A stretch of DNA of 64,000 bases from Maratus speciosus (taxonomy: Eukaryota; Arthropoda; Arachnida; Araneae; Salticidae), in assembly GCA_963932465.1 (NCBI GenBank), contig OZ010788.1:667576484-667640483 (forward strand), given 5' to 3'. Each line of letters opens with the position of its first letter. The stretch's first letter is position 1. The notes under the pieces are model-generated. The model did not search any database, was not told the origin of the DNA, and was given only the letters and a program-made list of their open reading frames with translations. Both the position numbers and the translations under genes were made by a program. Shown piece after piece: positions 42,311 through 52,430 of the stretch.

Positions 42311-43366
42311 ATGTGTGTATATATACAACCATTATATAATTACAAATCATCATCTATTTCCATGTACTAAAATTAAATTATTAAATTAATAAATTTATCT
42401 TCAATTTATAATACTAACATTATCATCATATCACATATATTATAAAGAAGTAAGCTCAAAAAGTTCCGCTCGAGTGTTTTCAAAAACTACCCGGTGCATT
42501 TTTTTCCAAATTGTATCATTCGATAGGAAATATTCCTGGGGTGGTTTATGAGAAAATATACAGGGATAGCTATGTTTTTTTATAATAATTTTCGTATTTT
42601 ACTGCTATTTTGAACGAAAAGGTTGCCAGTGATTATCTTTTGGCAAAAGGTTTGTTGATTAAAGAATTAAGATGGCTATATCTGTTAGAAAATAATACAA
42701 ACACCCTGCGAATAAATGAAAAAAATACTGATATTTAATTTAAAAAACAACAAAAAAAGTTTTAATAAGACATAATATTATAAAACGAAAATATTTAATT
42801 TAAACATAGAATAAATATTTGTAGTGCTTGAAATATAATTTATTGTGAAATTTTACGATTGATACAATATTTGGCGAATTATCGCCTGCCTTACGTTAAA
42901 AAAAAAGGAATCTTAAAATTTGATTAGACTAATTTTGAATTACATTTTTTTTTTTAAATCTAACTATTTAATACACATAATGTGATTTACAGGAGAAACA
43001 ATTAGATTATAAATTATATAGATATCAGTTAATATTTTAAAAACGGAATTAAATATTTAAACTTTAGTTTGAATTTCTGCCACACAGATATATCGTAAAA
43101 TCCTTTCAGGCTAGATGCTGTATATTCTAGCGGACGCCATCTTGGATGTTTTGAGATTACTTGGTGATTTTTTGTTGACGATGTTTTACATTTTATTTTC
43201 GTTAAGCCTTTAATGCACATAAATCACTGCTTGGCGAGACATTTACTACTTGGAGGAAAAGGGGTTTTTACGCGGGAAAAAATCCCAGATGGCGGCCGCG
43301 GATATGACATCTGTTCGTAATTTCATAATTTTTAAAAAGATTTTAGCCGTAATTACGGAAGTATAT
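42311..43366. other. Unassigned; weak inverted repeat around 43131-43310
   Basis: GCGGACGCCATCTTGGAT (43131) mirrors ATCCCAGATGGCGGCCGC (43286). Otherwise unassigned, no gene. Confidence 0.4.
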
Positions 43367-43374
43367 GATTTTTA

Positions 43375-43673
43375 GGTACTTCTTAGTTATCCCGTCGACC
43401 AAATTACTGTCGCTAAATTGTAAGATTAATTGCCAATAATGGTTGCCATTAATTAATTAATTGTAACATTAAATGCCAATAATGGCCAATAAAACCATTA
43501 ATTCGACGTTTTATTTGTATTTTTATTAATGTTTTACTAATTTATTTGTACTTTCGTTATTTAAAATAAAAAATTATGTCAATGTGTATAATTTGGCGAG
43601 TGGTTTGGCGATTTATATTATTTTGGCGATTATAATTTGGCGAAATTGGTAGACGGAATAACTAAGAAGTACC
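43375..43673. mobile_element. MITE with 8 bp target duplication (GATTTTTA)
   Basis: GGTACTTCTTAGTTATCCCG at left, GGAATAACTAAGAAGTACC at right; GATTTTTA flanks both sides (43367-43374, 43674-43681). TTTGGCGA recurs near the right end. 8 bp duplications occur in hAT, but the tip is not the usual CAG form. Confidence 0.8.
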
Positions 43674-43969
43674 GATTTTTATAGACTCCAACTAAGATCA
43701 ATGAATATTATCCCCTTTTTTCTTTTCTTTTTTGAAAATATTATTGTTTGGTAAATATTTCTTTGCCCATAAAGCCAATTTCACGTACAGGAAAATTTAC
43801 AGTTTCAAAATTTAGGAACTGAAAATTATTCTTAAGGAAATTTATGCAATCATGTGTTATTACTATACAAAAATTCAATAGTTTGAAATAAAAATTACTT
43901 GCTGAAGAAAATAGCATATCTTTTTAAATTCGTTATTTCTTCATATTTCCCCCTCTGTTAGGTAATATT

Positions 43970-44186
43970 TTAACCCCTTAATTTTCGCTCCCGAGATATT
44001 CTCGGGCTGTGAATTTTACTCAGATTGTTTGATTCCCACCAGTTTTATAAAATAGTGAAATTGGCTATATTTTAGTATCGTTTTACCTGTCATTAAATAA
44101 GGTGAATATTTCTTTTTCATAAAAGTGGTGCCAATAAGCAATTTGAATTATTCAACCGTAATTTAATTCGAGCGTTAAGGGGTTAA
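43970..44186 (+). mobile_element. TTAA-flanked MITE, family B, copy 3
   Basis: Starts TTAACCCCTTAATTTTCGCT and ends CGAGCGTTAAGGGGTTAA; 217 bp, colinear with 39931-40147. Confidence 0.88.
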
Positions 44187-44340
44187 AAGATGTTGGACTA
44201 ATCTTAGATAATTAAAAGCACATAAATTAACGTCTGAATTACAATTTTATATTATTATTATTATATATTAATTGTTATTATTTTTATTATTATTATTTAT
44301 TTTATAATCTTCGATAATCAAGTCACCACCAAATGGCATA

Positions 44341-46292
44341 TCTCTCTATATAAAAGCCGTTCTTTGTGTGTATGTCCTTTATACAAATCTTCAATTTTTG
44401 ACGGATTTGCACGAAACTTCATTTATATAGGCTTTAGAACGTGGAAAAGAGCACTGTCTACTTTAAAAAAAATCACCAGAACACTATTTATCCCTTTTCT
44501 CTACCATGTTCCGTAATTTAACATTATAGAAATATATCTTTTTAATTTTCTAATTAAATCAATTTCTTTCCCGTTGCCACACCCTAAAAAATGACACAAT
44601 AATGTTAAAAAAGTAACGATAACGCGTTGCTATATTTTTGCATTTTTGAAATTGACGTCATTCTAAACAGAAAACGCACATTATTTATATATAAAATAAA
44701 AACTTCAACTATAAGAGCGGTAAAATGACGTAGCACCTTAATTTAACTGTTTTTTAAAATTAAAATATCTACTTTAATACAAACAGTCAAATTTCATGAA
44801 AACAATTTAGGAACAAGAAAAAAAGGCTAGATATGACCTCACATTCCATCAAATCTTTTCAACGTGTAGTCAATATATACCGTAAATATATGGCTCCTAT
44901 ATTTTGTTTACTTCTTCGATTGCATACTACAGCCATAATCTGTTAAGTTCGTGTTTTATTTTATGTTATTTTTGGCGTTTTAATTTCGTTTACCAATTTA
45001 GTTATTGAATATTACACGAAAACAAACAAATTCTAAATTAGTTACAATGTTTTTGAACAATTGAGTTAATATTTTGTAATTGGATTGCAAGCATATTTAA
45101 AAAAATTACGTGCTTGAAAATTACTTCAAAATCCATAAAAAAAATCTGTAAATTGAGACAAACATTACAAACAAATCTTACTGAAAGTACTTTTGTTTTC
45201 TATAAGACGTTGAAACAATTGAATGTGCGAGGTTTTGAGGTTAAATTGCAGTAAAAGGGAGATTAATTATTGTGTTAGGTTGTTTCCACAGAAAATATGA
45301 TACCAGGTTACTCATAGACATGTCTTTTCTTTATACTATTGCATTAAGAGTAAACGGGTTCATTTTTCGTAATCGGGTTGCACGTGGGTTACAATTTATG
45401 GGGCACAATTTTGAGCACTGACATAGTGTTTGTACTTTATATATATACCATGCAAACGAGAATTTCACTAAATGCTGCGCGATTTGGTGTAATTTTTTTT
45501 TTTCGTATTGTGAGGAAAATCACACATTTTTCTCTTACATCCGGCAAAGATAACGCGCATTCTTTTATTAAAGCTCAGGGATTTTACTATGGTTGCGAGA
45601 CAATAACGTCATGTTTTCTGATTGCCTTTTTAACGTTTTGTGGATGGGAATGAATGCACAAGTTTCAGTTATTGTGATTGCCGTATTATTTCGTTTTAAT
45701 TTATTAACCATTTGGAAAAATGGTTATTGTTCTCTGTCAGGGTAGAAAATCAAAAGCATATCTGAAGGTTTTTATTGGTTTAATCCGCATTTTATTCGTT
45801 TTGTGATTGGTCTATACAGTAATCTGTATTTCCCTTTACTTTCAACAACGATAGATACCTTCTGTTGCTACTATGACAAAAAAATTAATAAAAACTACAA
45901 AAAAAAAATTAATAACTCAGAAACAAATTGACATACAGCTTTCAAACAAATTGCATTTAAAATTACATTTTTTTCTCTATCCGACGTTGTAAAAAGTAAT
46001 ATTGTCGGATGTTTAGAAGTTTAAGAATGAAATTTCATTTAAAATGTGTCATCATATTTCTTGGAAATCTGACGATGGAAAAGCCTTTTCCCGAACAGCC
46101 AATGAAATGCTTGGATAATACGTACGAGTCGCAGGCGATTTTTGCCCTTGCAATTTTTACGTGTCATGACACTATTAATGTTTAATTCATGGCGTATGTA
46201 ATGCATGACCAACATCGTGCGATTTTTTATGTCTTAAATTTTAGTCTTCGAAAGAATCATTTTCCAAATGGTTGTTGTAATTTGTTAAATTG

Positions 46293-46326
<34 letters not shown>

Positions 46327-46375
46327 TGGAAGGCTCCTTATAATTGACACGGGTGAAGCCGGGTAGTTCTGCTAG
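44341..46375 (+). mobile_element. Non-autonomous Helitron, ~2.0 kb
   Basis: 5' end A|TCTCTCTATATAAAAGCCGT followed by TTTGTGTGTATGTCC and GACGGATTTGCACGAAAC, typical of arthropod Helitrons; 3' end GGTGAAGCCGGGTAGTTCTG and CTAG|T. Helitrons start TC, end CTRR and insert between A and T, as here. No Rep/helicase frame is present. A T30 run lies at 46294-46323. The 3' hairpin usually expected is weak. Confidence 0.75.
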
Positions 46376-46572
46376 TACAAAATAAAGATGGAACCTTTAA
46401 CTTGTAATACAAAATCAAGCACAATACCGCTAATTCACTAGCACATTGCGGACGATTAATCAATATAAAACATATGAAAAAACACCAAATTTTGATAAAA
46501 TAACCAATGAAAGACAAAAGATACAAATAACCAGCGAAATATTGTTGAACCATTAAAATATGCATCGTAAAC

Positions 46573-46690
46573 AAATGGATGATATGGAGATCAATGGATC
46601 AAATGGAGATAATGTAGATAATGGAGATGATGGAGATAATGGAGATCATGGAAATAACATGGAGATAATGGAGATCAAATGGATGGATAA
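46573..46690 (+). repeat. Minisatellite, GGAGATAAT-type
   Basis: Repeats of AATGGAGAT/GATGGAGAT with variants. The Asn/Asp/Gly-rich frame across it is a product of the repeat. Confidence 0.8.
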
Positions 46691-46797
46691 AGCCGGAAGC
46701 TTATATAGTATTTCACTTTTTCAAGGGTACATGAAATACAAATATAAGCAATAACATAGTCGATTTCTGTAATAGAATCCAGCAATAAGCTAAAAAT

Positions 46798-46943
46798 TGA
46801 TATATATATATATATATATATATAATAAATATTGCAGTTTCTTACAAAATTTTACCTATGTAACTTACAAATTCGACTTACGTAAAATTCAAGTTAAGTA
46901 AAACTTTACGAAACGCATTGCTTGCGTAAGTCGGGGATGCCTG
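46798..46943 (-). mobile_element. Transposon end-like sequence, right (pairs with 38743-38882)
   Basis: (TA)n at 46798-46824 then TGCAGTTTCTTACAAAATTT, TTACGTAAAATTCAAGTTA, ACGCATTGCTTGCGTAAGTC and GGGGATGCCTG-TA: the inverse of 38743-38882. Confidence 0.6.
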
Positions 46944-46945
46944 TA

Positions 46946-48006
46946 AAACGAATACATACGCTTACAAACTAAAATACACTGCTGAAAAATCCAAACAGCA
47001 ATTTCTTGTATTACGCAACTCACGCCTTAAAGTCATCAAACTATCTCGTAAAACATACATCCGTGACAGTGACATTTCAACAACGAAATGTTGTTTTATG
47101 CAGTCACGATTAAAAACAGATCATGAATTCCAGAAGAAATAAAAAGAAAAGAAAAGAAAGTTTCGTCGACAAGTCTGCCTCTGCAAAAATGGAAGGAAGA
47201 AAAAAAAAACCAAAATAAATAATATTTATATTTAGTCTTAAGAAGTTCCAATTAGTAATTCATTCCTTTAGAACCTAAAAAAATATTGAAATAAAGTCAC
47301 GTTTCCCAGTTTTTTAATAACTTTCAAAAAGTTGATTTGTATTTACTATCAACTTTTAAAAAATGTATGATAGAAAAAATTTAGTCGGAAAGTTTTTCTA
47401 AATATAGCATCTAATGAATGGAACTCTATTAAAATTGTTTACTATAAACAATTTAAAAACAACACAAAAAAATTCTTGATTTTTAAAGATATTTCTTTTT
47501 TTAATAATTATACACAAACAACTCTCGACGTTCTTTTATAATTTTTTTTGTCTTCAAACAATGAAACAAAGTGAAATTCGTGTTCTTTTTTCCCCAATTA
47601 AACTAATTAGTCATTATACATTGTTGTTGCGGTATTCTATAAATTCTAAAGATAGGATATTCATTATATTAGCTATTCATAAGGTAAAATGATACATTCA
47701 ACATTTTTCATAATTCATATAAAAAATAGTTATCTTTTTTTTATAATTAATTTTAATTTTTCATTAATGTTTGAAATCACTTATCTTCTTTTCCTCAGGA
47801 ATACGTTTAGAGTAAATTTTGTATAAATGCCACAGAATTGCTTTCAGCCATTCAGGCAAAAAGAAAACGTAAAGAAAGGAAAACAGTTATATTTTACAAC
47901 TGATGTAGGAGTGTTCTAATAGATAGATGTGTAGAACTAGTAGTAGAAGTGGTGTAGTTGCTTTTGACCATTTATAGTGTTACAAATGATTTCAATGATG
48001 CTTCGC
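46946..48006. other. AT-rich DNA, no gene seen
   Basis: No element ends or frames recognised. Confidence 0.35.
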
Positions 48007-48192
48007 ACACCCAGTGGGCTACTTTATTTAAATTCAGATTTCTTGATTGACACCACTTTTTTGAAAGAATAGAATTTGCCTTATTTAATGACATGTTAAT
48101 TAAGGCGAAAACAAGAGGAATTTAACCATTTCAGAAAAGTGGTGCCAATCAAGAAATCTGAATTTAAAAAAAGTAGTCGACTAGCAAAACTG
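48007..48192. mobile_element. Palindromic MITE, partial copy of 29058 family
   Basis: CCCAGTGGGCTACTTT, AAATTCAGATTTCTTGATTG, CACCACTTTTTTGAAAG and mirrored AAAGTGGTGCCAATCAAG...AAGTAG. TTAA tips missing. Confidence 0.7.
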
Positions 48193-48224
48193 CGTATACC
48201 GCCCCTTGAAAACTAAGCCTGAGC

Positions 48225-48440
48225 GCTGACACAAAAATGGCGGCTGCCGAAGGCGTCTTTTTTTCAGTGTGTGTGTGTATGCGGTCCCTAGAATTTTAGT
48301 ACCAATAATTCTTATAAGTTTTTTCCCCCGCCTCATTTTCCTGATATTAAACAAGTCAAAGAAATCTTTTATAAAATACTGGTGTCTAAATTTTACGTAC
48401 CGTACATATGTTGAAAAAAAGCCGCCATTTCTGTGTCAGC
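48225..48440. mobile_element. MITE with 21 bp TIR (GCTGACACA)
   Basis: GCTGACACAAAAATGGCGGC mirrored by GCCGCCATTTCTGTGTCAGC. ATTTTAGTACCAATAA and AATACTGGTGTC form a subterminal pair. 216 bp. Confidence 0.7.
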
Positions 48441-48444
48441 ACCA

Positions 48445-50090
48445 GACCTGCCAACCTTTGAAAATGAGAAATCGTAGCACACAAAATTAAAATTAATCTG
48501 GAGGTTGGTTGGTTGGTTTTTCGAGTTTCGCAGCCATCTTTTGACATTAGTAAACGGAATAAGGTTTCAGTCTTTCAACTCAATATAGTAAATTTCTTCC
48601 TCTGAAAATTTCTATACGATTTTTAGAGTTTCTTCTCGTTTTGAAGCGTTTTTTGACACGTAAAGGGAGCCTGGTTCCAATTTTTTCAGCCCAGTGCAGT
48701 AGATTTTGAGGAAATTCGCGATTTTTTTCCTGCGATCATTTCCGGGTATTCACAATTTTTTTTCCCACAATCGTAATTAATATTTTTCTATCACGATTTT
48801 TTGTTGAAATCCGCACTTTTTACCGTGAACTTTTGACGAAATTCGCATGTTTTACCGCGATCCTTTGACGAATTTTGCGTTTTTTACCACAATCCTTTGA
48901 CGAAATTTGCGCTTTCTTTCCGTGATCTTTCGGTGAAATTTGCGCTTTCTTACTGATCTTTCGATGAAATTTGCATTTTCTTACTTTCTTACTTTCTATT
49001 GACGAAATTCGCGTTTTCTTTCCGCGATATTTTGACAAAATTCACGTTTTTACCCAGATACTTTGACGAAATTGATTTTTTATACGGTCATTTGTCGAAA
49101 TTCGCGATAGTTTATCGCAACCGATCGGTAAAATTTTCGATATCTTTTCGTGACGAATTAACAAAATTCTCTACTCGTTTTCGCGACCTTTTAACGAAAT
49201 TTGCAATATTTTTCCCTCGATAGTTTATTGAAATTCGTGATTTTTCGAGCAATCTTTTGACGAAATTCGCAATTTCTTTCTGAAATCTTAACGAAATTAG
49301 AGATTTTATTCCGTGACCAATTGAAGATAATCACTATTTGTTTCCGAGATCTTTGACGAAATACCCGATATTTTTACACGATCCTTTGAAGAAATTATCA
49401 ATTTTGTCGGCGATTGATTCACGAATTAATTTGGGGAAATTCCATAAAAGAAAAAAAATTCGGGGACTTCCGAGAAATTTCAAAATATACTCGCAAAAGT
49501 ATATTTTGAAATTTCTCGAATATCTCTTTTGAATATTATCTCGCAAATTCTGTGGAAGAATTTGCAGGGGGGAAATGCTGCACAGCATTTTTCATTATGC
49601 AGGACTTTCCTTTTCCGTGTGCAAATCGTGCGATTTTGCACACTATTTCAAATCTTGCTCCTCAAAGAACCAATTCCCCATCTCCAGAAATTCTTAAAAT
49701 GGCACCCCTGTTTCTAAGGAAGGGAATTCCTGTATAAATATTTACAGAAACACGATTCACTCGTGGTTAATATACATAAAGAGGGTTTTTATGTTAAGAA
49801 GTTTGTTTTGCAGCCCAGATTTTTTTCCCATGAGCGCTTTTTAATGTCCGAATTTTCGGACTAATGACCAATTTTTTTAACCTTTCGAAATGAATACTTC
49901 GAAATTTTGGAAATTTCGGAACAGAATCACTCCTGAAAAATATGCTATGCGAGATAAAAATCGCAACTAGAAACAAAAACTGCATTTGTGTTATTTTCAA
50001 AAAATCGTAGTCTAAGACCGATTTTCGTAGCATCGTAGTTCATAGGTCCAAATCGTAGCAACTACGATTTTTTCGTAGCAGTTGGCAGGT
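48445..50090. mobile_element. Candidate TIR element (ACCTGCCAAC), ~1.65 kb, with internal minisatellite
   Basis: Left ACCTGCCAACCTTTG...AAATCGTAGC, right GCTACGATTTTTTCGTAGCA then GTTGGCAGGT. The TTGGCAGGT tip recalls the 10455 family. The interior has no transposase. A minisatellite fills 48700-49420. Confidence 0.5.
48700..49420 (+). repeat. Minisatellite, ~31-32 bp unit, ~20 units
   Basis: Core TTTGACGAAATT(T/C)GCG followed by a T-rich stretch and CCG(C/T)GATC, repeated with drift throughout. In the best-kept part (48800-48920) three consecutive units are each 32 bp. The minus-strand 72-codon Lys-rich frame is a translation of the repeat. Confidence 0.85.
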
Positions 50091-50270
50091 ATGCAGCACC
50101 CAGGCCTGGTATTCAGCGGGCGGTACTTCGTATCAACTGTCTATGCGAAAAAACTAAGAGCCTACTTTAAACCTTTCAGGGCAAATAAAAAGACAATTCT
50201 TACATAAGTTGTTTCAAAAGGAGAATTTAGATCTCAGATATTATGAAGATTTATGAATAATAATTAGAAA
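50091..50270. other. Short unassigned gap
   Basis: Nothing recognised. Confidence 0.25.
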
Positions 50271-50739
50271 TAAAATATTCACAAACTGCTTCAGAAACTA
50301 TATATCGACATTATTAATCTAAATTTTTAGTCTCTATTTCACTTAATGCTAAAAGAGATAGTTTCTAATACGTATTATACAAGTGCCATGTAATAAATAT
50401 TCTTAATCAAAGTTTCTGCCAGAACATAGTCACAAATTATGATAAATGTGCTTTTTAACACATATTTTATGAAGATAAAATTCTTATGCAATAGTTAACG
50501 ATATTACGAATAACAACTAGTTATAAGTCAAAAAATGTGTTTAACATGAATTAATAAATCAACTGTCAAGTGTTTTGCTCCTATGGGAAGTGCACTTCCT
50601 AGTTAGGAATGTTTCGCGTATTTTTTATCGCAGTAAAGGATAATATATATTTTAAATAATTGAATATATACATGCAGTGGCATACGTAATTTTTTTATTT
50701 CACGTAAATTAAGTTTCGTTCAAACAAATAACAACAACT

Positions 50740-51225
50740 TGGAAATTGTACGTCAAACGTGGCAAATGAGGTGCGTTCGTACTATAACTAGTTTTATAAA
50801 TATTCTGATTTTGGTGCAATAGCTGTTGCACTCTTAAGCAAAAATGCATGAATACAAAATTTATTACGATTCTACAGTATAAATTCAGTCATACGGAAAT
50901 TATGGGACTCTCATCTTAAATAGGACGTTATCACCATGGTAATATAGAATCATTATCTATCATGGGATATCACTGAATTCATTGCGTAAGACAGAGTTTA
51001 AAAAATGACGAAAACTTTTATAAATATCGCTGTAAGTTTTGATTAGATTTTCATAAAATTTGAAATGACTGGGCAAAATTCTGCAACAATTTAGTATATT
51101 GATTTTCAAACCATTCCGTTGGGTAATTTCTGAGCTGTTATATGCGGAGAGACGGGCAGACAGATGGACGAACCAGACGACGTCATAGGTGTTACATATT
51201 TATATAATTACGAACGCACCTAAAA
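50740..51225 (-). repeat. Dispersed repeat R, copy 3, without hAT insertions
   Basis: Inverse of 31158-31208 plus 31792-31820 plus 32055-32475: CACGTTTGACG, GGTGCGTTCGT at both edges, CATGATAGATAATGATTC-like and CATTTCAAATTTTATG. It preserves the uninterrupted sites of both hAT MITEs near 51135-51190. Confidence 0.75.
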
Positions 51226-51599
51226 ATAAAATGTGCACCTTTTGAACGTATATCCGTATAACGAAAGTATAATGCCCAACTTTTGCACTAATATACGAAG
51301 AACGCGCAAGTTCACCTTTAGAAAAAATATACAACGAAGTGTAAAAAACAGTATTCGAACGGTTTTCAGAATGTATAATGAAACCATAGAGAAAAAAAAT
51401 TCGACAGAACGTGTTAATGGCAGTTTGTGAAGCATATGAAAAACAATTATGAACGAACTGATTACATAAACTAGTTGGATGTGGCAATCCGAAAATTTCT
51501 TCTATCTCATACATTTTAAAATTTCAAAAAATTGTTACAAATGTTAATAATTAATTAATAATAATTAATGCTAATATATAATTATCAGTTCAACAATAT

Positions 51600-52050
51600 A
51601 CCAATTTTGACTTGCATCTTAAATTTCTGCTTCAGTCAATAAATCGGAGTAAAAATGAGTTAATCTCGATCATGGCATTCATTAAAATCAATAGTTTTTC
51701 GTTATTCTATTGTACATCAGCTATTTGCGATAGCCGGATTAACAGTTCCAGTCGCTGCACGAGCCGCCGATGTACAATAAAACTACGAAAATTCGCGAAA
51801 GTAATACAAAAATCGCTATTACAGCTTTTCTTACCGACGGAATATATCCAAATTGAAGGAGGACCTACTGACCATAGCCAAAAACATAGACAAAATATTC
51901 GTTCAGTTCTATGTATAACTTCATACACTTTTCGATGGTACAATGGCGAAACGCGGACAAACAGACATTTAGTATAAACATAATTTTGGGGATTTCTGTC
52001 CCCTAAAACGTGTAAATCCATCGAAAACCGGAAGTCAAAAAAATTTAGAT
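51600..52050. other. Less AT-rich unassigned stretch in the array
   Basis: Two opposed frames of 121 and 138 codons overlap here; neither has a recognised domain. GGGGATTTCTGTCCCCTAA is a local palindrome near 51993. Probably an unclassified repeat. Confidence 0.35.
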
Positions 52051-52430
52051 TACAATACTTTCTTCTATTGAAGACAGAAGAAAGTAAAAATGTAGAAAAG
52101 AACGCATAAAAACAATCTAACAAGCAAACAATTCTTTATTCGTTCTTTTTAGGCGTTCTTCTTAAGGTGAATCTAGAATCTTAGATTTTACTGAGATTTT
52201 ACTAAGATTTTACAGATGATGATAATAATAATAATAATAATACAATACTTTCTTCTATTGAAGACAGAAGAAAGTAAAAATGTAGAAAAGAACGCATAAA
52301 AACAACCTAACAAGCAAACAATTCTTTATTCGTTCTTTTTAAGCGGTCTTCTTAAGGTGAATCTAGAATCTTAGATTTTACTGAGATTTTACTAAGATTT
52401 TACAGATGATGATAATAATAATAATAATAA
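52051..52430 (+). repeat. Two near-identical 190 bp tandem units
   Basis: 52051-52240 and 52241-52430 both start TACAATACTTTCTTCTATTG and end in (ATA)n; I count three single-base differences. A very recent duplication. Confidence 0.92.

Noticed and set aside
48820..49038. Regularly spaced repeats resembling a CRISPR array, and the Lys-rich frame over them
   Set aside because: Units are contiguous, drift gradually and have no unique spacers; the setting is eukaryotic. It is a minisatellite.
51612..52123. Overlapping opposed frames of 121 and 138 codons
   Set aside because: Both are open in a less AT-rich repeat stretch; neither has recognisable domains, and they cannot both be genes.
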